The translations under genes and the position numbers were made by a program. Source: an uncultured delta proteobacterium (lineage in GTDB: Bacteria; Myxococcota_A; UBA9160; JAFDET01). Taken from it: a DNA stretch of 64,000 nt. The stretch lies in contig CAMYLJ010000010.1 in assembly GCA_947259215.1 (NCBI GenBank), positions 101,899 through 165,898 of the forward strand. The letters run 5' to 3'. Position 1 is the stretch's first letter; each line of letters starts with the position of its first letter. The notes under the pieces are model-generated. The model worked only from the letters and a program-made list of their open reading frames with translations, did not search any database and was not told the DNA's origin. Below, piece by piece: positions 17,329 through 25,357 of this stretch.

Positions 17329-18399
17329 CTAGCTGCCCCAAGCGTCGTGGAAGTACTGCATGGTCAGCCGGAGCGTGTCGCGCAGATCGTACTTCGGGTC
17401 CCAGTCGAGCAGGCGCTCGGCCTTGGACACGTCGGGCACCCGGCGGTCGCAGTCCTCGTAGCCCGGGCCGTAGAACTTCTCGGAGCTCACGTCCTCGATC
17501 GGATGCTCCTTGAAGCGGCTGTCGCCGGTGATCTCGGCGTAGACGTCGCGCATCATGCGGGCCAGCTCCGCCACGGTGCACTCGTTGGCCCGGTTGCCGA
17601 TGTTGAAGGTCTGGTTGCGGGCCTTCGGCACGTCGAGCATCCGGGTGAGCGCGTCCACCGAGTCCTGGATGTAGGTGATCGTGCGGTGCGCCCCGCCGCC
17701 GTCGACCAGCTGCAGGGGCTGGCCGTCGAGGAGCGCCTTCATGAAGCAGGCCAGCACTCGCGGCACGCCCTCGCCGTCGCGGCCCGGGATGTAGTCCATG
17801 CGCGGACCGAACCAGTTGTAGGGGCGGATGATCGTGAAGGGCAGGCCGTTCTCGGTGTGGTTGGCGTAGATGTACCGCTCGAAGAGCGCCTTGGCGGCCG
17901 CATAGGTCCAGCGCTGGTTCACGATCGGACCCATCACGAGCGGCGTCTCGTCCTCGCGCTGCTCGTAGAGGTTCGCGTCCGTGTACTCGTCGCCCGGGAT
18001 GTAGCTGGCGATCGTGCGGCCGTAGACCTCGCAGGTCGAGGTGTGGATCAGCCAGGTGCCGGCCTTGGTGCACAGGTCCACCAGCTTGTAGGCGTGGATG
18101 AAGTTCGAGTTGATGGTGAAGACCGGGTTCTTCACGTACTCGGCCGGGTTGCAGACCGCGGCCAGGGAGAAGATGGCCTCCACGTCCCCGATCTTGTCGC
18201 CGAGGATCTCTTCGGTGTTGGAGGAGTCGACGTAGCCCTCGCGGAAGTGGAAGTCCGGGTTGTCCAGGTGCTGGGCGCACTTCTTGGAGGTGAGGTCGTA
18301 GCCGAAGATCTCGAACTCGCCGCTCGCCAGCAGCCGGTCCGTCAGGTGGCTCCCCACGAAGCCGCCACAGCCGAGAATGATCAAGCGCCTCTTCGCCAT
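17329..18399 (-). CDS. ArnA-like NAD-dependent epimerase/decarboxylase
   Basis: This 356-residue extended SDR is closest in pattern to the UDP-glucuronate decarboxylase half of ArnA. It has GCGGFVGSHL (NAD), SLAAVCNPAEY, STCEVYG (121-127), the YxxxK pair Y166/K170, IIRPYNWFGPR and a late DRRVPD. The Glu of the (S/C)E pair is kept (E124), but the residue before it, usually Ser (STSEVYG), is Cys123. It lacks the formyltransferase half of ArnA. The neighbouring glycan genes suggest it makes a nucleotide sugar such as a UDP-pentose or a related 4-keto sugar. Confidence 0.88.
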   Translation of the reverse strand: MAKRRLIILGCGGFVGSHLTDRLLASGEFEIFGYDLTSKKCAQHLDNPDFHFREGYVDSSNTEEILGDKIGDVEAIFSLAAVCNPAEYVKNPVFTINSNFIHAYKLVDLCTKAGTWLIHTSTCEVYGRTIASYIPGDEYTDANLYEQREDETPLVMGPIVNQRWTYAAAKALFERYIYANHTENGLPFTIIRPYNWFGPRMDYIPGRDGEGVPRVLACFMKALLDGQPLQLVDGGGAHRTITYIQDSVDALTRMLDVPKARNQTFNIGNRANECTVAELARMMRDVYAEITGDSRFKEHPIEDVSSEKFYGPGYEDCDRRVPDVSKAERLLDWDPKYDLRDTLRLTMQYFHDAWGS

Positions 18400-18788
18400 G
18401 ACTCGCGCCCCTCGCTTCGCGACGCCCGGACGCGTGGTCCGGGTTGGACGTCGCCTGGTTCCCTGGGAATCTCACCCCCCTTGGGGACAGCGCTCTGCCG
18501 GACGCAGCCTATCACGCCCGCTGAGCCGCTTGGCTGCTGATTAGCAGAATCGGGGTCCGCCGCACGGCCGGCTCCATCCGGCCTTCATGCTGCCCCGGCG
18601 TCCCGCTCGCTGCGGCGCTGCATTCTGCCTCCATCGCGTCCCCAGGGGAGGCGGGCCTTCGCAACTCGCCGAAATCGAGCGGGAATCTGGCGTCCCCAAC
18701 GTCGTTCGAACGCGGACGGAACTCGCGCCAATCGTTGTCCCCGGCTCGACTCCGCGCCCGTGCAGCTCGGCGAGGTGTCGAGCGCAGG
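18400..18788. other. Gene-free stretch, no feature recognised
   Basis: This 389-base gap separates the epimerase start (minus strand) from the end of the next minus-strand gene. It must hold the epimerase promoter, but I see no clear -35/-10 pair, only a small TTCCC/GGGAA palindrome at about 18460-18470. Open frames through it are low-complexity and have no recognisable domain. Confidence 0.5.
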
Positions 18789-20336
18789 CTAGGGAGGAGG
18801 CGAGGCCGGCGCGACCCGGAGGACCTGGATCGTGAAGAAGCGCTCCGGCTCCGCGCGCTCGGCCAGCGCGCGCGCGATGCGGGTGTGCGCAGGCGTGTCG
18901 GCCCTCGACGGATTGTAGGCGCAGCGGACCTCGTCGTGCTGGCGCGCCCACGCCTCGAACGCCTCCTCGGAGGGCGGCACGAAGACCGGGCGGGTGGCGT
19001 ACCAGGCGTAGAGGTGGGGCCCGAGGCCGAGCCCGCAGGCGCCCACCCGCAGCCCACCCGCCGGCGCGTCCAGCGCGGCGACCGCCTCGCGGAAGCCGCC
19101 CGTCGTCGGCACGTTGGACCACGGGCGCGAAGCCCAGGCCCCGGCGATCGCGGCTCCCAGGAACGCGGCAGCGACGACCGCGATGGCCGGACGCCGCGGC
19201 AGCCGCGCGCGCAAGGTATGCGCCACTGCCCTCGGCGCCACGGCGAGCCCGAGCGCGTAATAGGGCAGCACGAATAGGAAGAAGCGGCCGCGCAGGTACT
19301 CCGGGCGGGCGAGCCACGCGGCCGTCAACGGGAGGCCGAAGAGGAGCGTCACGTAGAGAGCCTCGAGCCGTACGTGGCTGCTGCGCCGCGCGCACCAGGC
19401 CCATCCGGCGACGACGGCGGCGGCCAGGAAGAGGCCGACCGCCTGCTCGGCGTAGCCGGCCAGGTAGGCGAGCACGTCGAGCGGCAGGAGCGGTCGAAAA
19501 GCGCTTGCCGGTCCTCCGGCGAGGTTGTTCAAGATCTGCCGCAGGACGGGCGCGTAGCAGAGCGCCGAGAGGAAGCCGATCGTCGCGAAGGCGCACCAGA
19601 CGGCGAAGAGCCGCCCGGCTCGCAGTCGGCCGGCCCGGGCGAGGACGAGCAGCAGCAGGACCTGCACGCCGACGACCACCGCGGCGTAGAGGTGCGTGTA
19701 GATGCCGAGGACGCTCGCCGCCACGTAGCCGACGACGAGGCTCCGGCTTGCACCGTCGCGCAGCCAGCGCAGGAAGAGCGCGCTCGATACGAGCGAGAGG
19801 AGCACGAGACCGGTGTAGCCGCGCGCCGATGCGCTGAATCCGACGTGGATCGCCGAGGTCGCGATTCCGAAGGCGGCCCCGATCGCCGGGACCGCCCCGA
19901 AGCGCCACCGCGCTGCGAGCCACAGCGCGGGCACGGTCGCCAGCCCGAAGAGCAGCGCCGGCAGGCGCAGCGCCCACTCGGCGCGGCCGAACAGCGCCGA
20001 GGAGGCGCGCGCCGAGAGCGAGTAGAAGACGTGGTTGTTGTACTCCCGGAAGCTCGAGACCGTCTGCCAGGTCGACTCGGCGCCGATGAACTCGACGGCG
20101 CTCCAGAGCTCGTCGTACCCGAAGCCACGGGTCATGAGCGGCAGCCGCAGGCCGACGGCCAGCGCGAAGACGACGACGAGGGCCCCGATCTCCGCTCGGC
20201 CGGGTCCGCGTCGCGGTCCGGTCGGGGCCAGCGGGCTCGCCTGGGGAGGAAGCCAGCGGAGCGCGTACCGCCCTGCGGCAACCCACGCGATCGCGGCCAC
20301 CCCGCCCAGCAACACGACGGCGACCATGAACTTCAC
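18789..20336 (-). CDS. GT39-like membrane glycosyltransferase
   Basis: A 515-residue multi-spanning protein with the ArnT/PMT-like arrangement. A first TM (about 4-22) and a second (50-68) are followed by an acidic motif FGYDELWSAVEF, NNHVFYSL and WALRLPALLFG, then about nine hydrophobic helices and a short C-terminal soluble part. It is a paralogue in organisation, not closely in sequence, of the genes at 13667 and 51102. The first ATG (MKFMVAVVLL) starts the first TM. It probably transfers a sugar from a polyprenyl-phosphate donor at the periplasmic face. Confidence 0.82.
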   Translation of the reverse strand: MKFMVAVVLLGGVAAIAWVAAGRYALRWLPPQASPLAPTGPRRGPGRAEIGALVVVFALAVGLRLPLMTRGFGYDELWSAVEFIGAESTWQTVSSFREYNNHVFYSLSARASSALFGRAEWALRLPALLFGLATVPALWLAARWRFGAVPAIGAAFGIATSAIHVGFSASARGYTGLVLLSLVSSALFLRWLRDGASRSLVVGYVAASVLGIYTHLYAAVVVGVQVLLLLVLARAGRLRAGRLFAVWCAFATIGFLSALCYAPVLRQILNNLAGGPASAFRPLLPLDVLAYLAGYAEQAVGLFLAAAVVAGWAWCARRSSHVRLEALYVTLLFGLPLTAAWLARPEYLRGRFFLFVLPYYALGLAVAPRAVAHTLRARLPRRPAIAVVAAAFLGAAIAGAWASRPWSNVPTTGGFREAVAALDAPAGGLRVGACGLGLGPHLYAWYATRPVFVPPSEEAFEAWARQHDEVRCAYNPSRADTPAHTRIARALAERAEPERFFTIQVLRVAPASPPP

Positions 20337-20464
20337 GAGGGCGCAAGCCTAACGCGTCGCATTCCTCGGCTTGTCCCCAGCCGACGCCGAGGTTCGCAAA
20401 CCCTCGAAAACGCGCCGCAATCGGGCGGATTGCCACAGGCCCGACGCGGCTACCACGTACCCTC

Positions 20465-21040
20465 GTGCGTTTCCGGCGCCTCGTCCTCCTCCACGGGCTA
20501 CTCCTCGCGACGGCGCCCCGCGCCGCGCTGGCGACGCCGATGTCCCAGGTCTACGAGGTCCTGCCTGGAAACACCGTGGAGAAGTGTGGGGGGTTCATTG
20601 GGACTTGTTCGCTGGAATCGATCGAAGGGCGGATCGCCTTCGACTTCGACCCGGACGCGGGCTCGGCCGCGATCACGGCTTGGGACGTGAGGATCGGCGG
20701 GTTCTCCTTCCCCTACACCTTTGCGGGTCCGCAGCTCGACGATCTCACAGGCATGGCGCAAGGGACGACGCTCCGCTTCACCCATTCCTCGCCCGTGGTC
20801 GACTGGACCTTCACCCCGATCGGAACGAATCCCGGCGACCAGCTGCTCTGGTCGGGCAGCTACGACATGGGGTGCTGCGACCTGTTCAGCTTCTCCTTTG
20901 GCCGGTTCCCGTTCGTCGCTCCCGTCTCCCTCGGGCTGGTCCCGGAGCCCTCGACGGTCGCGCTCCTCAGCGCGGGGTTCGGCGCGCTGGCGGCGCGGAA
21001 GCGAAGGGGGCCCCGAGCGCGCCGGGGGAACGCGGCGTAG
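20465..21040 (+). CDS. PEP-CTERM sorting-domain protein
   Basis: A 191-residue exported protein. It has a signal peptide (about 1-24, ending ALA) and a secreted beta-rich body with cysteines at KCGG, GTCS and a GCC triplet. The C-terminal tripartite signal is VPEPSTVALL, a hydrophobic stretch, then the basic cluster KRRGPRARR. PEP-CTERM proteins are processed by exosortase and are linked to exopolysaccharide production. No exosortase lies in the window. The start is GTG at 20465; no other start codon precedes the signal peptide. The body resembles no domain I can name. Confidence 0.85.
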   Translation: MRFRRLVLLHGLLLATAPRAALATPMSQVYEVLPGNTVEKCGGFIGTCSLESIEGRIAFDFDPDAGSAAITAWDVRIGGFSFPYTFAGPQLDDLTGMAQGTTLRFTHSSPVVDWTFTPIGTNPGDQLLWSGSYDMGCCDLFSFSFGRFPFVAPVSLGLVPEPSTVALLSAGFGALAARKRRGPRARRGNAA

Positions 21041-21131
21041 TGGGGCCTCGAACTCCCTGCGCACGATCGGAGTAGAGCGGGTTCCACGCCAACGGGCCGT
21101 TCACGCACCCACATGCGTCGCCAGCCTTGCG

Positions 21132-23780
21132 CTAGCTGCGCTCGGCGAAGACCGCCGAGGCCACCGACACGCTGCTCGGGTCCGCGTCCGTGACGGGCTC
21201 GAGCCGGTGGCTCGCGACCCGGGCGGCCGCCAGCACGTCGGGCAGGAGCGGGCCCAGGGCTTCCAGGGTGGCGGGCGCGGCGGCCAGCACCAGCTCCGCC
21301 ACCTCGCGCCCGGCGGCCACCTCGGCGTCGGCCTTGGCCTTGTTGATGGCGCTCCAGGCGGTGACGGCCAGCTCCAGGCTGTCGGCGCTGGCGGGCTCGT
21401 CGATCCCGGCGAAGTCCGCGGCGCCGGGCCAGGGTGCGCGGTGGATGCTCGGGTGACCCGTCTCCGCGGCGAAGCACCAGCTCCACACCTCCTCGCTGAT
21501 GTAGGGCAGGGTGGGGGCGAAGAGCCGCAGCAGCACCGACAGGCCCCCGCGGAGGCTCGCCAGCGCCGAGCCCTGCTGCTCCGGGGAGCTGCCGTCGCCG
21601 CGGGCGCGTCCCTTGGCGAGCTCCAGGTAGGTGTCGGTGAAGCGGGTCCAGAAGAAGGTCTCGGTCTCCTGGAGGGCGCGTCCGAACTCGAGCTCCGCGT
21701 AGGCGGCCGTGGCGCGCTCCACCAGCGCGCGCAGCTCGCCCATGAAGGCGCGGTCGAGCTCGCTCGTGATCGGGTGGAGGTCGCCGCCCTGGGCCAGCAC
21801 GAACTTGCCGGCGTTGAAGAGCTTGGTGACCAGGCGCTTGCCCACCTTGATCACCTTCTCGTCGAACGCCGTGTCGGTGCCCAGGCGCGCGCTGCCGGCC
21901 CAGTAGCGGCAGGCGTCGGCGCCGTACTTCTCGATCCAGGGCTTGGGGGTCACCACGTTGCCCACGCTCTTCGACATCTTCTTGCGGTCGGGATCCAGCA
22001 CCCAGCCCGAGATCACCACGTGCTTCCAGGGGATGCGGTCCTCGTGGAGCAGCGCCTTGGCAATGGTGTAGAAGGCCCAGGTGCGGATGATCTCGTGGCT
22101 CTGGGGGCGCATGTCGCCCGGGAAGAGGCGCCTGTGGCGCTCGCGGTCGAACTCCCAATGGGACCCGATCTGCGGCGAGAGCGAGCTGGTGAACCAGGTG
22201 TCGAAGATGTCTGCTTCGCCCACGAAGCCGCCCGGCTTGGCGCGCTCGTCCTCGCGGCGGCCCGGCGGGAGGTCGATCATCGGATCGACGGGGAGCTGGT
22301 CCGCTTGAGGCAGGATCGGCTGCTCGTACTCGGGGTTGCCGTCGCGGTCGAGCGGGTACCAGACCGGGATCGGGACGCCGAAGTAGCGCTGGCGCGACAC
22401 GCACCAGTCGAGGCTCAGCCCCTCGGTCCAGTCCCGGTAGCGGATCCCCATGTGGGCCGGGTGCCAGCGCACCTCCGCGCCCTTGGAGAGCAGCGCCTCC
22501 TTCTTGTCGAGGAGCCGCACGAACCACTGGCGGGTCGGCACCAGCTCGAGCGGCCGCTCGCCGCGCTCGTAGTAGCGGACGGAGTGCTGGATGGACTCGG
22601 GCTCGCCCTGGAGCGGTGCGCCCGCGCCGGTGGCGCTGCCCGCCGGTTCGCCCAGCAGCTCGACCACGGCCTTGCGCGCCTGGGAGACGGATTTCCCCGA
22701 GAGCTCCGCGTAGGCGCGGTTCGCCGCCGCGGGGTCGAGGCTTTCGAAGCCCTCGCTGCCGAACTCAACCTCGCCCAGCCGGCCGCTGCGCCCGACGAGC
22801 TGGCGCAGGTCGAGGCTGTGCTCGCGCCACCAGAAGACGTCGGTGGCGTCGCCGAAGGTGCACACCATCAGGATGCCGGTGCCCTTCTCGGGATCCGCCA
22901 GCTCGCTCGAGAAGATGGGCACCGGCACGCGGAAGAGCGGGGTGACGGCACGCTTGCCGAAGAGGTCGCGGTAGCGCTCGTCCTCGGGGTGCGCCGTGAC
23001 GCCCACGCAGGCCGGCAGCAGCTCCGGCCGGGTGGTGGCGATCACGAAGCCGCGGTCGCTGCCCTCGACGCCGAACTCGATGTGGTGGAAGGCGCCGGGC
23101 ACCTCCCGGTCCTCCATCTCCGCCTGGGCCACGGCGGTCTGGAAGTCCACGTCCCACATGGTGGGCGCGAAGCTGTTGTAGACGTGCCCCTTCTGGTGCA
23201 GATCCAGGAACGAGAGCTGCGAGAGGCGCCGGCAGTGCTCGTCGATGGTGGCGTACTCCTCGCGCCAGTCGACGGACAGGCCCGCCCGCTGCCACAGGTC
23301 CTTGAAGGCCTGCTCGTCCTCGTCGGTGACCCGCTGGCAGAGCTCGATGAAGTTCCGGCGCGACACCAGCCGCGCGCGGCCCTTGCGCACCTTGGCGCTG
23401 GCCGGCTCGATCGCCAGGTCCGCCTGGTAGGGCTCGGCCGGGTCGCAGCGCACGTGGAAGAGATTCTGCACCCGGCGCTCGGTGGGGAGCCCGTTGTCGT
23501 CCCAGCCCATGGGGTAGAAGATGTTCTGCCCGAGCATGCGCTGGTGACGCACCTGGATGTCGGTGTGCACGTAGCTGAAGATGTGGCCCACGTGGAGCGA
23601 GCCGGAGACCGTGGGCGGCGGCGTGTCCACCACGAAGGTCTCCTCGCGCGGCCGCTCGGGGTCCCAGTGGTAGATCCCGCTCTTCTGCCAAGCCTCGCCC
23701 CAGCGCGCCTCGGCGCCTTCGACGTCGAAGTGCTTCGGCAGCGAGCCGGGGTCGATGGGCTCTGCTCGGCGCTGGCTCAT
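21132..23780 (-). CDS. valS: Valyl-tRNA synthetase (short form)
   Basis: This 882-residue class I synthetase charges tRNA-Val. It has the HIGH motif as HVGH at 63-66, the connective-polypeptide editing domain (TTRPELLPACVGVTAHPED, GTGILMVCTFGDATDV) and KMSKS near residue 600. The anticodon-binding helices reach about residue 790. The C-terminus ends in a small alpha/beta region (AEVAAGREVAELVLAAAPATLEAL) and lacks the long coiled-coil arm of E. coli-type ValS. The start is the ATG of MSQRRAEPID, which directly precedes the conserved N-terminal region. Confidence 0.96.
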   Translation of the reverse strand: MSQRRAEPIDPGSLPKHFDVEGAEARWGEAWQKSGIYHWDPERPREETFVVDTPPPTVSGSLHVGHIFSYVHTDIQVRHQRMLGQNIFYPMGWDDNGLPTERRVQNLFHVRCDPAEPYQADLAIEPASAKVRKGRARLVSRRNFIELCQRVTDEDEQAFKDLWQRAGLSVDWREEYATIDEHCRRLSQLSFLDLHQKGHVYNSFAPTMWDVDFQTAVAQAEMEDREVPGAFHHIEFGVEGSDRGFVIATTRPELLPACVGVTAHPEDERYRDLFGKRAVTPLFRVPVPIFSSELADPEKGTGILMVCTFGDATDVFWWREHSLDLRQLVGRSGRLGEVEFGSEGFESLDPAAANRAYAELSGKSVSQARKAVVELLGEPAGSATGAGAPLQGEPESIQHSVRYYERGERPLELVPTRQWFVRLLDKKEALLSKGAEVRWHPAHMGIRYRDWTEGLSLDWCVSRQRYFGVPIPVWYPLDRDGNPEYEQPILPQADQLPVDPMIDLPPGRREDERAKPGGFVGEADIFDTWFTSSLSPQIGSHWEFDRERHRRLFPGDMRPQSHEIIRTWAFYTIAKALLHEDRIPWKHVVISGWVLDPDRKKMSKSVGNVVTPKPWIEKYGADACRYWAGSARLGTDTAFDEKVIKVGKRLVTKLFNAGKFVLAQGGDLHPITSELDRAFMGELRALVERATAAYAELEFGRALQETETFFWTRFTDTYLELAKGRARGDGSSPEQQGSALASLRGGLSVLLRLFAPTLPYISEEVWSWCFAAETGHPSIHRAPWPGAADFAGIDEPASADSLELAVTAWSAINKAKADAEVAAGREVAELVLAAAPATLEALGPLLPDVLAAARVASHRLEPVTDADPSSVSVASAVFAERS

Positions 23781-23856
23781 AGGGGGGCAGCATAGGGGTT
23801 GCAGCGTGGGGGCTGCACCTGTCGGGTCGGTGCTGCGGTGGGGGGGCGCGCGCCGG

Positions 23857-23961
23857 GGGCGGGGCAGCCCTGCGGCGATGGCCTCGCGCGCATCGCTGCC
23901 CCCGGGATCCCCCGGAAGTCCGTCAGCGCGCTGCGGATTACGCCTCCGGGCTGCCCCGCCC
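23857..23961. repeat. Inverted repeat between valS and a membrane-protein gene
   Basis: Perfect 14-base arms GGGCGGGGCAGCCC (23857-23870) and GGGCTGCCCCGCCC (23948-23961) enclose 77 bases. Smaller palindromes flank them: TGCAGC/GCTGCA near 23801-23818 and GGGG/CCCC around TTGCAA near 24007-24021. The 270-base gap 23781-24050 holds no gene I can recognise. The structure could be a leader RNA for either divergent gene or a small dispersed repeat. Confidence 0.5.
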
Positions 23962-24050
23962 CGCCGCGCTCGTGCCGGCCGTGCGGCGCCAGACCGTCGG
24001 GCACGGGGGTTGCAATCCCCTTGCTTTGGGACGGTGTTGGAGGAGATGCC

Positions 24051-24725
24051 ATGACGGTTTCGCAGGATCTGTCCGAGGAGCTGGAACTCGTCGGGGTGCC
24101 GGAGCCCGGGCTGCTCCGGTGCTATCGGGAGGCGTTCGGCGCGCTGTTGGACTATCCCCTGCCCATCCTCTGCATGGCGCTGCTGGCGTTCGGGGCAGTG
24201 GTGGTGGCGTGGCATCCGATGCAGTACGGCGGGGCGCTCGGGCTGGTCGGGTGTGCGCTGGGCGTGTTCGTGGCGGTGCCCGTGGCCTGGACCCTCGACT
24301 ACCTGTGCTTGCAGGCGGTGCGGGGCGAGCCGATCCGGGAGCGGGACCTCCGCTTGCTGCGGCGCCGCTACGCGGATCTGGTGATCGCCGGCGCGGCGGT
24401 CTCGTTGGCGGTCGTGGCAGGGCTCTTCCTGCTGGTCGTGCCGGGGATCGTGCTGTACTGCCGGTTGCGCTTCGTTCCCTATCTGGTGCTGGACGAGGGA
24501 CTGTCGGCCCGCGAGGCCTTGCGGGCGAGCCTGGAGCTCACCCGGGGCAGCACCTGGCCGATCTTCGGGGTCTCCCTCGTGGGCGCGCTGCTCCGGAGCC
24601 TGGGCCTGGGCCTCTTCGGGGTGGGGGCCGCCGTGGGCGACGCCATGGGCCGCCTCGCCACGGCCAGCCTGTACCACGCCACCGTGGAGCCGACCCGCGA
24701 GCTGGGAGGTCGGGTCGTCTCCTAG
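24051..24725 (+). CDS. Integral membrane protein, DUF975/GDPD-membrane-domain-like
   Basis: A 224-residue membrane protein with about five hydrophobic segments (about 45-62, 68-90, 118-145, 172-195 and a weak one). The segment FRFVPYLVLDEGLSAREALRASLELTRG before the last TM is typical of the DUF975/glycerophosphoryl-diester-phosphodiesterase membrane-domain group, whose function is unknown. A GGAGGAG ribosome site sits six bases from the ATG. Its last four bases overlap the convergent lipoprotein gene. Confidence 0.75.
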   Translation: MTVSQDLSEELELVGVPEPGLLRCYREAFGALLDYPLPILCMALLAFGAVVVAWHPMQYGGALGLVGCALGVFVAVPVAWTLDYLCLQAVRGEPIRERDLRLLRRRYADLVIAGAAVSLAVVAGLFLLVVPGIVLYCRLRFVPYLVLDEGLSAREALRASLELTRGSTWPIFGVSLVGALLRSLGLGLFGVGAAVGDAMGRLATASLYHATVEPTRELGGRVVS

Positions 24726-25258
24726 TCGGGCCTGCGGACGCCGCGTACGGTGGTCTTCGTCGGGATGTAGCTCTCGCCCTCCGCGGCGCGGTTCTCGATC
24801 TGCAGCGTGATGCTGCCGTCGTCGTTCACGGTGCCGACGGAGGTCGAGACGATCCGCACGCCGAAGGTCGCCGGGATCAAGGTGAAGTGGGAGTCGATGC
24901 CGGGGACGCGCGACGCCACGATCTGCGTCTCGGCGGAGCCCTCGAGCTCGCTGCCGGAGATGGCTCCGCCCCCCGTGCCGACCACCTGGGCCGGCACCGG
25001 ACCGTCCGGGCCCGGATACAGCGTCTCCAGCTCGAAGCTCGCCGCCCAGCTGCTGCCTTCCTGGGTCATCACGACCGTGCCGCTGATCTTGCGGCTCTGG
25101 TCCTCGTGCCCGATCACTGCGGTCACGCCCTCGAACTCGTAGGTGCCGGCGACGGAAGCCGGGCTCGCGTCCGGAGGCCGGGTGGCCACCTCGGGCTCGC
25201 CGCCGCAGGCGAGGGACCCGGCCAGCAAGAGGATCGCGGTGCTGGTGCGCGAGGACAT
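24722..25258 (-). CDS. Putative lipoprotein of unknown function
   Basis: This 178-residue protein has a signal peptide ending at a lipobox LAGSLAC (Cys near residue 18). The mature part is predicted beta-rich (VAGTYEFEGVTAVIG, TVVMTQEGSSWAASFELETL, GSITLQIENRAAEG), like a small lipocalin or DUF domain that I cannot name. It has no visible catalytic motif. It is single on its strand between two unrelated genes. Confidence 0.7.
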   Translation of the reverse strand: MSSRTSTAILLLAGSLACGGEPEVATRPPDASPASVAGTYEFEGVTAVIGHEDQSRKISGTVVMTQEGSSWAASFELETLYPGPDGPVPAQVVGTGGGAISGSELEGSAETQIVASRVPGIDSHFTLIPATFGVRIVSTSVGTVNDDGSITLQIENRAAEGESYIPTKTTVRGVRRPD

Positions 25259-25357
25259 CGGTCGGCCACCTCCGCTCTCCCCCCCCGGTTCAGTCTACGC
25301 TGCTTCGGGTCGTCCGTGGAACCGATTTTCGCGCCGGCGCGGAGGGGGCCGAAGCCC

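Noticed and set aside
20458..20463. TACCCT as leaderless -10 for the PEP-CTERM gene
   Set aside because: It ends one base before the GTG, so a start about seven bases on would lie inside the gene; probably chance.
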